Origin: CAWDPQ01 sp049642465
Lineage (GTDB): Bacteria > Acidobacteriota > Vicinamibacteria > Vicinamibacterales > 2-12-FULL-66-21
Reading direction: 5' to 3'
NCBI GenBank assembly: GCA_049642465.1
Contig: JBAROV010000100.1
Coordinates: forward strand, 1 to 64,000
DNA length: 64,000 bases
Under the pieces are notes generated by a model that did not search any database, was not told the DNA's origin, and was given only the letters and a program-made list of their open reading frames with translations. The first letter of the stretch is position 1, and each line of letters opens with the position of its first letter. Below are positions 34,129-41,327 of the stretch, piece after piece. A program made the translations under genes and the position numbers.

Positions 34129-34497
34129 ATGCGCGTCGTTCTCGTCGGACCGCCCGCGGTTCGCCTTCGTTTGCGTAGTCAGTTACCGGATGGCATTGAG
34201 ATCGTGGCCGAACAGGAGACGATGGATGGCTGGCAGACTGTGGAGGCGGACGCGTTCCTCATCGCGCCCCGCCGTCAGGACGCCGGTGAACCGCTCTTCG
34301 AGCCGTTGACGGCCCGCGAATCGCAGGTGCTGGATCGGCTGGCGAAGGGCCTGTCAAACAAGATGATTGCAGCGGATCTGCGGATCAGCGATGAGACGGT
34401 CAAGTTTCATCTCGCCGCAATATTCGGAAAACTCGGCGCATCGAACCGCACGGACGCCGTGCGACTCGCGATTGGCCGCGGATTGGTGTCAATCTAA
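34129..34497 (+). CDS. LuxR/NarL-type regulator with truncated pseudo-receiver
   Basis: 122 residues, about 90 fewer than a NarL-type response regulator. The C-terminal HTH is intact (LTARESQVLDRLAKGLSNKM, then ISDETVKFHLAAIFGKLGAS). The N-terminal ~55 residues keep the first three strands of a receiver (MRVVLVGPP..., EIVAEQE, DAFLIAP), but the acidic pair after strand 1 is Gly-Pro and the expected phospho-acceptor Asp after strand 3 is Ala; the second half of the domain is missing. Phosphorylation control is therefore unlikely. Genomic pairing with the dead HtrA protein suggests control by protein contact. Start at 34129; the longer frame overlaps the upstream gene. Confidence 0.82.
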   Translation: MRVVLVGPPAVRLRLRSQLPDGIEIVAEQETMDGWQTVEADAFLIAPRRQDAGEPLFEPLTARESQVLDRLAKGLSNKMIAADLRISDETVKFHLAAIFGKLGASNRTDAVRLAIGRGLVSI

Positions 34498-34500
34498 TTC

Positions 34501-34524
34501 CCGTTCTCCCGTTCTCCCGTTCTC
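34501..34524. repeat. Octamer tandem repeat, three units (family D)
   Basis: CCGTTCTC is repeated three times without change directly after the LuxR-type gene (stop at 34497) and ahead of the M24 peptidase gene. A looser array of the same 8-bp period (CTCCCG core) is found at 38181-38230 behind nrdJ. It may be a slippage-prone site. Confidence 0.8.
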
Positions 34525-34544
34525 CCGATAACATACCGATTCAT

Positions 34545-35939
34545 ATGCGCCTCTTCCCGATCGTTTTCTTCCTCGCCCTCACCTTTCCGGCTGCTTCCCC
34601 ACAGCAGAACCGGCCGACGACCGCGCCGCGACCGTTCGGCACGCTTCGCGAGCAGGCGGCCCTGCAGCAGGAATGGCTGCGCAAACGACTGGACACCATC
34701 CTCCCACCGCTGATGCGCAAGCACCGAATCGACATGTGGGTCATCCCGATGCGCGAGTACAACGAGGACCCCGCCTTTGTCGCGCTGACGGCGCCGGAAA
34801 CGTTTGCCGCACGCAGGCGGACGATTTACGTGTTCTTCGACAAATGCGCAGCCGACGCGAAGCCGCCGTCAACAGCCTGCGTCGAACGGCTCGCGCTCGG
34901 CGGCACCTCACAAGGAGGCGTATTCGAGGCGCGCCGGTCAACCAGGAAGGCCGCCGGAGACGTCGGCCGCGGACAGCAGGCTGAATTGTGGGGCGACGAG
35001 CAATGGCAGGTCCTCGACGCGGTCATTGCGGAACGCAACCCGCGCGTCATCGCCATCAACCGCTCCACGGTCTTTGCGTTCTCCGACGGCCTCTCGAGCG
35101 GGGAGCTCATGGGCATGTCGGCGGCGCTCGGGGACAAATGGACTTCGCGTTTCAAGGACGCCGAAGCGCTTCCGCTCGAGTTCATCGCCTCGCGACTCCC
35201 TGAGGAGGAGGTGTTCTTCCGCCGCATGCAGGAACTCGTGTGGTCGATGACGCAGGAGATGTTTTCCTCAAAGACGATCACGCCTGGCAGCACGCGGACC
35301 AGCGATCTCGTGTGGTGGTGGCGGCAGCGTGTGAACGACCTCGGGCTCGACACATGGTTTCAACCCAGCGTCGACGTGCAGCGGCAGGGCGTCACCGCGG
35401 AGAAGCTGGGAAACGATCCGGTCATCGAAGCTGGTGATGTGCTGCACTGCGACGTCGGCATCACGGTTGCCAGACTGAACACCGACACGCAGCACCTCGC
35501 CTACGTGTTGCGTACCGGCGAGACCGATGCACCAGAAGGACTGCGACGCGCACTCGCCAACGCAAACGCCCTGCAGGACATCGTCATGGAGGAGATTCGG
35601 CCGGGCCGGAGCGGGAACGAGATTCTGGCGACGTCACGCGAGCGAATGCAGGCAAAGAACATCAATGGGACCGTCTATTCGCACGCGATTGGCCTGCACG
35701 GGCACGGGGCCGGCCCACTCATCGGCCTCTGGGATTATCAGGACGGCGTGCCCGGTCGCGGCGACGCCAAGGTTATTCCGAATATGTGGTGGTCGATCGA
35801 GTTACAGGCGACGACGCCTGTCCCAGAGTGGGGCGGTCAAGCCGTGCGCATGGCCCAGGAAGAGGACGCGATCATCGGAGCGGACGGCAGGATTCGCTGG
35901 GCGCTGCGCCGCCAGGACAAATTGTTGCTGGTGCGGTAA
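34545..35939 (+). CDS. Exported M24-family metallopeptidase (Xaa-Pro aminopeptidase-like)
   Basis: 464 residues: signal peptide (LFPIVFFLALTFPAASPQ), a creatinase-like N-terminal domain (~40-215) and the pita-bread catalytic domain. Metal ligands can be assigned: Asp303 and Asp314 (HCDVGITVARLNTDTQ), His in GLHGHGAGP (~385-387), Glu419 (SIELQATT) and Glu439/440 (MAQEEDAI). It probably removes N-terminal residues preceding proline in the periplasm. ATG at 34545 gives the signal peptide at once. The 3' end overlaps the convergent propeller gene by 68 bp. Confidence 0.87.
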   Translation: MRLFPIVFFLALTFPAASPQQNRPTTAPRPFGTLREQAALQQEWLRKRLDTILPPLMRKHRIDMWVIPMREYNEDPAFVALTAPETFAARRRTIYVFFDKCAADAKPPSTACVERLALGGTSQGGVFEARRSTRKAAGDVGRGQQAELWGDEQWQVLDAVIAERNPRVIAINRSTVFAFSDGLSSGELMGMSAALGDKWTSRFKDAEALPLEFIASRLPEEEVFFRRMQELVWSMTQEMFSSKTITPGSTRTSDLVWWWRQRVNDLGLDTWFQPSVDVQRQGVTAEKLGNDPVIEAGDVLHCDVGITVARLNTDTQHLAYVLRTGETDAPEGLRRALANANALQDIVMEEIRPGRSGNEILATSRERMQAKNINGTVYSHAIGLHGHGAGPLIGLWDYQDGVPGRGDAKVIPNMWWSIELQATTPVPEWGGQAVRMAQEEDAIIGADGRIRWALRRQDKLLLVR

Positions 35940-37656
35940 TCGAGCGAGCGACGGCGCGAGCTCCAATAGCAAACAGCGTCGAGACGCCGCGCACGTACAT
36001 CACGCCGTCAGACAGCGCTGGCGTGGCCATCACCAGTTCGCCCATCGCGTAGGCTCCGAGCTTCTTGAACTCCCGCCCCGCGGCCACCACGATGATGTCG
36101 CCGTCCTCGCTGGTGAGATAGATGCGGCCATCAGCAGCCACGGGTGAAGCGCTGAAACCGCTCCCGACCGGTTCGAGGCGCTGGCGATAGACTTCCTTCC
36201 CCGATTCCAACTCGTAGGCATCGAATACGCCGTTGTTGTTCAAGACGTACAGGATTCCCTGATACGCAAGGGGCGTCGGCATGTACGATCCGCGGCCCGT
36301 TTTGCTCCACGCCACCTTCTCGCTGCTCGTCTGATCTTTTGCGAGCGTCAAATCGCCGCGCGCGCCCGGACGAACGACGAAGATCGGCCGCTCCGGACCG
36401 CGTCCGCTGGCGATCACGAGGAGGCCGTCCGCGCCAAATGGTGTGGGTGCCGTAATCTTGGAACTGCCGCCGAGCTTCCAGAGTTCCTTTCCGGTCCGCG
36501 GATCGTAGCCACGGATGTAGTTGGACGCGTTGGTCACCAGCTCCTCGCCCGACGGCGTGGAGACAACGGTTGGAGTGCCCCAGGATGGCAGCTCCTGCCG
36601 ATCGGTTTTCCAGACCGTCTTGCCTGTCGCGGCATCGAGCGCCAGGAGAAATGAGTCGGCTTGCGTGTCGACCTGGAGGATGACCATGCCGTTCCAGATG
36701 ATCGGAGAACTGGCCGGTCCCCATTCGTAGGAGGGAATATCGTACGCGCCCATGTCCACGCGTCCGACATCGACCGCCCACAGCTGGTTTCCGTTGACGT
36801 CGTACGCGAACACGCCCTGCGACCCGTACCATGCGACCACGATGCGCCCGTCAGTTGCCGGAGAAGCGCTCGCGTAGGTGGACTTGATGTGCCGCTTGTT
36901 GCGAGGCTCCCCTTCGAACGCGACGCGCTCCCACGCGATCTTCCCTGTGCGTTTATCGATCGCGTAGAGCATCCACTTGTGCGGCGAGCGATCGTCCGAC
37001 GCATCGCCGTCGCCGTAGAGGCCCGGCTTGAACGTTGCGTTCGCCTTGCTGCTGATCGCGCTCGTCACGAAGATGCGATCGCCCCACACGATCGGGCTCG
37101 AGTGGGCGAGCCCTGGAATCGGGGTACGCCAGCGAATATTCGCGCCGCTTTTCCCGTCCCACGAGTCCGGCAGATTCTGGCCATCAGCGATCCCCGAGGC
37201 ATTCGGGCCGCGGAAGGATGGCCAGCTGCCCTGTGCAGCACTCGCGGCCGGGAGTTTTGGAGCCCTGTCTGGACCTTTTCGGAGGATCTTGCGCTCGGGG
37301 ATCGCGGGCGCTTCAGTCTCGGGGAGCCAGGTGCTGTCGTGCAGGATCATTCGCCGCGGCACGCAATCGTCCGCGACGAGCGTCACCAGAAGGTGTGTGC
37401 CTGCAACACGAAAGCGGTAACGCCCCGCCGCTTCGCAGCCTTTTGGTCCGCCCGTCGTCGAAACCGTCAGCTCGTCTTTCTCGGCTTTCCACGTCCCGTT
37501 GAATTGCGGCCACCCTTGAGCCGTGAGCGCCAGCGCGCCGTCCTGCGCGAGCTTCAGCGTGAACGCGCCGTAGCGGAGGGGTGTCGATGGGAGTGTTTGT
37601 TGTGCGGATGCTGTTGTGACACCCGCGAGGAGGGCCAAGAGCAGGAAGCGCGGCAT
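35872..37656 (-). CDS. Exported PQQ-like (BamB-type) beta-propeller protein
   Basis: 594 residues: signal peptide (RFLLLALLAGVTTASAQ), a ~110-residue N-terminal beta domain (FTLKLAQDGALALTAQGW onwards), then PQQ-like blades with WPSFRGPNASGIADGQNLP, LYAIDKRTGKIAWE, LLALDAATGKTVWKTDRQE and YDPRTGKELWKLGG. Lacks the residues needed to call a true quinoprotein dehydrogenase; resembles PQQ-like repeat proteins of unknown function common in Acidobacteriota and Planctomycetota. The natural end appears to be ...VSTLFAIG; a tail of about 25 residues runs on antisense to the M24 gene. The start is supported by the signal peptide and a TACACT hexamer 7 nt upstream. Confidence 0.8.
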   Translation of the reverse strand: MPRFLLLALLAGVTTASAQQTLPSTPLRYGAFTLKLAQDGALALTAQGWPQFNGTWKAEKDELTVSTTGGPKGCEAAGRYRFRVAGTHLLVTLVADDCVPRRMILHDSTWLPETEAPAIPERKILRKGPDRAPKLPAASAAQGSWPSFRGPNASGIADGQNLPDSWDGKSGANIRWRTPIPGLAHSSPIVWGDRIFVTSAISSKANATFKPGLYGDGDASDDRSPHKWMLYAIDKRTGKIAWERVAFEGEPRNKRHIKSTYASASPATDGRIVVAWYGSQGVFAYDVNGNQLWAVDVGRVDMGAYDIPSYEWGPASSPIIWNGMVILQVDTQADSFLLALDAATGKTVWKTDRQELPSWGTPTVVSTPSGEELVTNASNYIRGYDPRTGKELWKLGGSSKITAPTPFGADGLLVIASGRGPERPIFVVRPGARGDLTLAKDQTSSEKVAWSKTGRGSYMPTPLAYQGILYVLNNNGVFDAYELESGKEVYRQRLEPVGSGFSASPVAADGRIYLTSEDGDIIVVAAGREFKKLGAYAMGELVMATPALSDGVMYVRGVSTLFAIGARAVARSITAPATICPGGAAPSESCRPLR

Positions 37657-37663
37657 GGCGCAC

Positions 37664-37669
37664 AGTGTA
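37664..37669 (-). promoter_or_regulatory. Candidate -10 hexamer TACACT, leaderless-type
   Basis: On the minus strand the sequence reads TACACT-GTGCGCC-ATG, with 7 nt between hexamer and start codon and no Shine-Dalgarno. It is nearly the same string as before the gene at 1802 (TACACT-GTGTGCGCC-ATG), although the two proteins are only loosely alike. Confidence 0.35.
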
Positions 37670-37738
37670 GCAGTCCAGGCGGCCCTCGATGCACCGGACC
37701 GGCATGGCGTTCGCATCGCCGGTAGCGGAGGCGCATCG

Positions 37739-37888
37739 ATGATTCGCAAGCTCAGCTCGGGTCAGTACCGCTTGTACTCGAAGAAGCGCGACCCGAAAAC
37801 GGGCCGGCGGCGAAATCTGGGAACGTTCAGCAGCCGCGCGGCCGCAGAGAAGCACGAACGCGCGGTTCAGTTCTTCAAGCGGCACTGA
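37739..37888 (+). CDS. Conserved 49-residue basic mini-protein
   Basis: 49 residues, very basic: MIRKLSSGQYRLYSKK, DPKTGRRRNLGTF, then a helix RAAAEKHERAVQFFKRH. Proteins of this pattern are widespread in bacteria as short hypothetical proteins; I recall the pattern but know no established function. The charge suggests nucleic-acid contact. A GGAGG lies about 10 nt before the ATG at 37739; the frame is open from 37616, but that upstream part overlaps the divergent propeller gene. It stands alone between a divergent gene and a repeat. Confidence 0.7.
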   Translation: MIRKLSSGQYRLYSKKRDPKTGRRRNLGTFSSRAAAEKHERAVQFFKRH

Positions 37889-37912
37889 GGTATCGCTGAA
37901 TCGGCGATCGGC

Positions 37913-38059
37913 GCGGGCACCCACGCGGGTCCTGTCGCCCGGCAGCCTCGGGGTCCCCGCCGCGCGTTTTCTGCGCGGTGGGGTGGAGGTCATTGGGATG
38001 CGAGCGCAGCGCGGCGAGGTGCACGGGTGCCTGCGCTCGATCCCAATGGGCGCCCGCCG
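37913..38059 (+). repeat. Dispersed palindromic repeat family A, copy 2
   Basis: Core 37991-38059 (CATTGGGATGCGAGCGCAGC onward) matches the reverse complement of 1639-1706 at about 65 of 69 positions. The GC-rich module 37913-37947 matches that of 1707-1743. In this copy about 43 bp, containing GCGCGTTTTCTGCGCG, separate the two modules. The core ends CATTGGGAT...ATCCCAATG can pair. It begins 24 nt after the mini-protein stop. The rest of 37889-38250 holds the nrdJ terminator and an octamer array; no gene is seen. Confidence 0.85.
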
Positions 38060-38159
38060 TGCGCCACCCGCGAGCCCGCCCCAATACCGATTCAGCTCTC
38101 AGCGGCCGCACACGATTTTGCATCTGATCTGTTCGGGAATGAATCGTCGGGCAAATGCA

Positions 38160-38183
38160 AAGGGCCGGCGTATGCCGGCCCTT
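38160..38183 (-). terminator. nrdJ: Hairpin terminator downstream of nrdJ
   Basis: AAGGGCCGGC (38160-38169) pairs perfectly with GCCGGCCCTT (38174-38183) around a 4-nt loop. On the minus strand the stem is followed by TTTGCATTTG, a modest T-rich tail, about 67 nt past the nrdJ stop. A good intrinsic terminator candidate for the minus strand; the plus-strand side lacks a T tract. Confidence 0.65.
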
Positions 38184-38230
38184 CCCGAACTCCCGTGCTC
38201 CCGTCCTCCCGAACTCCCGAGCCCCGGATC
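38181..38230. repeat. Imperfect octamer array (family D)
   Basis: About six units of an 8-bp period with the core CTCCCG (for example ACTCCCGT, GCTCCCGT, CCTCCCGA) lie between the nrdJ terminator and the nrdJ stop. It is a degenerate version of the perfect CCGTTCTC triplet at 34501-34524. Confidence 0.6.
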
Positions 38231-38250
38231 CCGGACCCCCAGCCCCGAGT

Positions 38251-41052
38251 CTACGCGCAGCCGGACGTATTCCCGCAGTTCGCGCACTTGTAGCACGAAC
38301 CCGATCGCACCATGATCGACCCGCACGTCGAACACGGCGGCGCGTCTTCCTGGTTCTGCATCGCCGCAAACGACGAGGTCTGCTTCGAGGCAATCACCGC
38401 GGTCGGTGACGCACCAGCCGCGGCCGCGACATCGAGCGGCAACTGCTCGGGCGCGACGACGTAGTCTTCGCGGTTGTTGACGCCGGCGCGATACTGCGCG
38501 TCCTGCGACAGGAACTTCGTCGCCATCCATCGGAAGATATAGTCCACGATCGACTTGGCGAACCGCACGTCCGGATTCTTCGTCATGCCCGACGGCTCGA
38601 AGCGGACGTGGCTGAACTTGTCGACGAGATCCTGCAGCGGCACGCCGTACTGGAGCGCGTACGAGATCGCCTGCGCGAACGCGTCTGCGAAGCCGGAGAT
38701 GGTCGATCCTTCCTTCGCCATGACGATGAAGATCTCGCCCGGGAGGCCGTCCTCGTAAAGGCCGACAGTGATGTAACCCTCGTGGCCGGCGATGTCGAAC
38801 TTGTGCGTGATGGCGTTGCGCTCGTCCGGCAGCCTCCGCCGGCGCGGCCCTTCCTGCACCGGCGCCGCGGTCGTCGCAACCTTGTCCTTCGAGGTATTCA
38901 ACGGCTGCGTGCGCTTGGAGCCATCGCGATAGATTGAGACGGCCTTGGCGCCGAGACGCCATGAATCGACATAGGCCTGCTCGATCTCCTCGACCGTGGC
39001 TTCTTTCGGCACGTTGACGGTCTTCGAAATCGCACCGGAGAGGAACGGCTGTGTCGCGCCAACCATCTTGATGTGGCCCATGTAGTGGATGGACCGTACG
39101 CCGCGTGCCGGCTTGAACGCGCAGTCGAACACCGGCAGATGCGCATCCTTGATATGCGGCGCGCCCTCGATGGTCTCGTGCTCGTCGATGTACTCGACGA
39201 TTTCCTTGACCTGCGTCGGGCTGTATCCGAGCTTCTTGAGCGCCATGGGCACGGTCTGGTTGACGATCTTCATCAACCCGCCACCCACGAGCTTCTTGTA
39301 CTTGACGAGCGCGATGTCCGGCTCGACACCCGTCGTGTCGCAATCCATCATGAAGCCGATGGTGCCGGTCGGCGCGAGCACGGTCGCCTGGGCGTTGCGG
39401 AAGCCGTGCTGCTCGCCCATCTCGATGACCTCGTCCCAGACCATCTTCGCGGCTTCCATGAGGTCCTTCGGGACATGCGTCTTGTCGATGTCCTTCAGTG
39501 CCGCACGGTGCTTGCGCATCACCCGCAGGAACGGCTCCCGGTTCTTCTCGTAGCCAGCGAATGGACCGCCGTGATCGCGCGCTACCTTCGACGACTGCGC
39601 GTAGGCGGCACCATGCATCAGCGCGGTAATCGCCGCGGCATAGTCCCGGCCCGCGACGCTGTCGTACGGCAGCCCCCGCGCCATCAGCAGCGCACCGAGG
39701 TTCGCATACCCGAGGCCGAGCGGCCGGTATTCGTGGCTGTTCTTCGCAATCGCCGGCGTCGGATAACTCGAGTTGTCTACCAGAATCTCCTGCGCCGTGA
39801 TCATCGTCCGGCATGCCGCCTCGAACGCGACGGGGTCGACTTCGCCGTCTTCGGTCACGAACTTCATCAGGTTGATCGAGGCGAGGTTGCACGCCGAATC
39901 GTCCAGGAACATGTATTCCGAGCACGGATTGCTCGCGTTGATGCGCGCCGTGTTCGGGCAGGTATGCCAGTCGTTGACGGTCGTGTCGAACTGCAGGCCG
40001 GGATCGCCGCAGATCCACGTCGCCTCGGCAATCTGCCGCATCAGGTCGCGCGCCTTGTAGCTGTCCATCACCTCGCCGGTGATAACGGCTCGCGTCTGCC
40101 ATTCGCCATCATCCATCACCGCGCGCATGAAGTCGTCGGTCACGCGTACGCTGTTGTTCGAGTTCTGGAAGAAGACCGAGGCGTACGCCGGGCCCGTAAA
40201 CGAGCCGTCGTAGCCGGCATCGATGAGAGCCCAGGCCTTTTTCTCTTCCTCCACCTTGCAGTTGATGAATTCCTCGACGTCGGGATGGTCGGCGTTGAGG
40301 ATCACCATCTTTGCCGCACGTCGTGTCTTCCCGCCGGACTTGATGACGCCGGCAAATGCGTCGAACCCCTTCATGAACGAGACCGGGCCGGACGCGGTGC
40401 CTCCGCCCGCGAGCAGCTCACGCGACGAGCGAATGGTTGAGAGGTTCGAGCCGGTGCCGGAGCCGTACTTGAACAGCATCCCCTCGGTCTTCGCGAGGCC
40501 GAGGATCGATTCCATCGTGTCCTGGACCGAGTTGATGAAGCACGCGGAGCACTGCGGATGTTTCTCGAAGCCGACGTTGAACCATACCGGGCTGTTAAAG
40601 GCGGCTTTCTGATAGACGAGCAGATGCTTCAAATCGTCGCTGAACGCCTGGAGATCATCCTCGCTCGCGAAATACTTCTGCTTTCGCGCCCAGCCGGTGA
40701 TCGTGTCCACGACGCGCCCGACGAGCTGTTTGACGCTCCGCTCGCGCTCGGGCGTCCCAATGACGCCGCGGAAATACTTGGAGACGACGATGTTGGTGGC
40801 CTGCTGCGACCAGAACCGTGGAATTTCGACGTCGCGCTGCTCGAAGACGACCGCCCCCTTTTCATTGCCGATGACGGCCGACCGCATCTCCCATTCGATC
40901 TCATCGAACGGATCGATCCCCTCCCGAGTAAAGAACCGCTCGTACTCGAGACCCGGGACCGCTGACACCGGTGCCGACAAACGGGCAGGGGTGGTCTGCG
41001 TGCCGGCCGGCTCAATCGCCCCGCCCGACGCAGCAGCAACGCCTTTTTCCAT
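38251..41052 (-). CDS. nrdJ: Class II (adenosylcobalamin-dependent) ribonucleoside-diphosphate reductase
   Basis: 933 residues. Reduces ribonucleotides to deoxyribonucleotides using a B12-generated thiyl radical. Landmarks: NSPVWFNVG and CSACFINSVQDTM near 160-180, KYGSGTGSNLSTIRS, the active-site loop NASNPCSEYMFLDDSACNL near 365-385, LAPTGTIGFMMDCDTTG near 550 and a C-terminal zinc-ribbon/redox tail CSTCG...CYKCANCG...GCA. Length and tail are those of the common bacterial NrdJ (vitamin B12-dependent) group. GGAGGG precedes the ATG. Control looks like NrdR: two NrdR-type boxes and a sigma-70 promoter lie upstream. No cobalamin riboswitch was recognised. Monocistronic by its terminator. Confidence 0.96.
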   Translation of the reverse strand: MEKGVAAASGGAIEPAGTQTTPARLSAPVSAVPGLEYERFFTREGIDPFDEIEWEMRSAVIGNEKGAVVFEQRDVEIPRFWSQQATNIVVSKYFRGVIGTPERERSVKQLVGRVVDTITGWARKQKYFASEDDLQAFSDDLKHLLVYQKAAFNSPVWFNVGFEKHPQCSACFINSVQDTMESILGLAKTEGMLFKYGSGTGSNLSTIRSSRELLAGGGTASGPVSFMKGFDAFAGVIKSGGKTRRAAKMVILNADHPDVEEFINCKVEEEKKAWALIDAGYDGSFTGPAYASVFFQNSNNSVRVTDDFMRAVMDDGEWQTRAVITGEVMDSYKARDLMRQIAEATWICGDPGLQFDTTVNDWHTCPNTARINASNPCSEYMFLDDSACNLASINLMKFVTEDGEVDPVAFEAACRTMITAQEILVDNSSYPTPAIAKNSHEYRPLGLGYANLGALLMARGLPYDSVAGRDYAAAITALMHGAAYAQSSKVARDHGGPFAGYEKNREPFLRVMRKHRAALKDIDKTHVPKDLMEAAKMVWDEVIEMGEQHGFRNAQATVLAPTGTIGFMMDCDTTGVEPDIALVKYKKLVGGGLMKIVNQTVPMALKKLGYSPTQVKEIVEYIDEHETIEGAPHIKDAHLPVFDCAFKPARGVRSIHYMGHIKMVGATQPFLSGAISKTVNVPKEATVEEIEQAYVDSWRLGAKAVSIYRDGSKRTQPLNTSKDKVATTAAPVQEGPRRRRLPDERNAITHKFDIAGHEGYITVGLYEDGLPGEIFIVMAKEGSTISGFADAFAQAISYALQYGVPLQDLVDKFSHVRFEPSGMTKNPDVRFAKSIVDYIFRWMATKFLSQDAQYRAGVNNREDYVVAPEQLPLDVAAAAGASPTAVIASKQTSSFAAMQNQEDAPPCSTCGSIMVRSGSCYKCANCGNTSGCA

Positions 41053-41198
41053 AGTCCCTCCGAACGTGAGCTACCGACCCGCCCCTGGACGGCAACCCTG
41101 AAACGAACAATTGTGTTGGAACGTGCCGTACGACCTGGAACCTTCGAAGCCGGGAACCCTCGAAGGGATTCAACTATCCGCGGGTGAAGGCGGCGACC

Positions 41199-41227
41199 AA
41201 TATGGACCCTGTTTACAGCCTTGTCAA
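41199..41227 (-). promoter_or_regulatory. nrdJ: Sigma-70 promoter of nrdJ
   Basis: On the minus strand TTGACA (41227-41222, a perfect -35) is followed after exactly 17 bp by CATATT (41204-41199, four of six to TATAAT). Transcription would start near 41190, leaving a 5' leader of about 140 nt before the ATG. The -35 directly follows the proximal NrdR-like box. Confidence 0.65.
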
Positions 41228-41236
41228 GGGGCAGAT

Positions 41237-41284
41237 CTACCAGATATTGTGCAGGAGTTTTAGGGCAGGCGCAAGATATCGCGG
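41237..41284 (-). promoter_or_regulatory. nrdJ: Two NrdR-like boxes upstream of nrdJ
   Basis: NrdR boxes have the consensus ACACWATATMTWGTGT and come in pairs about 31-32 bp apart. On the minus strand the proximal box (41252-41237) reads GCACAATATCTGGTAG and fits about 12 of 16 positions. The distal box (41284-41269), centred on ATATCTTG, fits about 11 of 16. Their cores are exactly 32 bp apart, on the same face of the helix, next to the -35. This predicts repression of nrdJ by NrdR in response to nucleotide levels. The nrdR gene itself is not in the window. Confidence 0.7.
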
Positions 41285-41327
41285 ATCTTGCGAAATGGCG
41301 GGATCTTCTTCTGATTGACCTAGTTAC

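Noticed and set aside
37889..38250. Insertion sequence remnant
   Set aside because: There are terminal-like inverted repeats but no transposase fragment in any frame; better described as a short hairpin repeat plus terminator.
39073..40440. Plus-strand 455-codon open frame inside nrdJ
   Set aside because: Antisense to a clearly conserved gene, with no recognisable protein family and no ribosome site.
41053..41327. Cobalamin riboswitch upstream of the B12-dependent reductase
   Set aside because: I looked for the conserved B12 box (GCCACTG) in the leader and did not find it; NrdR boxes and a promoter account for the conserved-looking elements.
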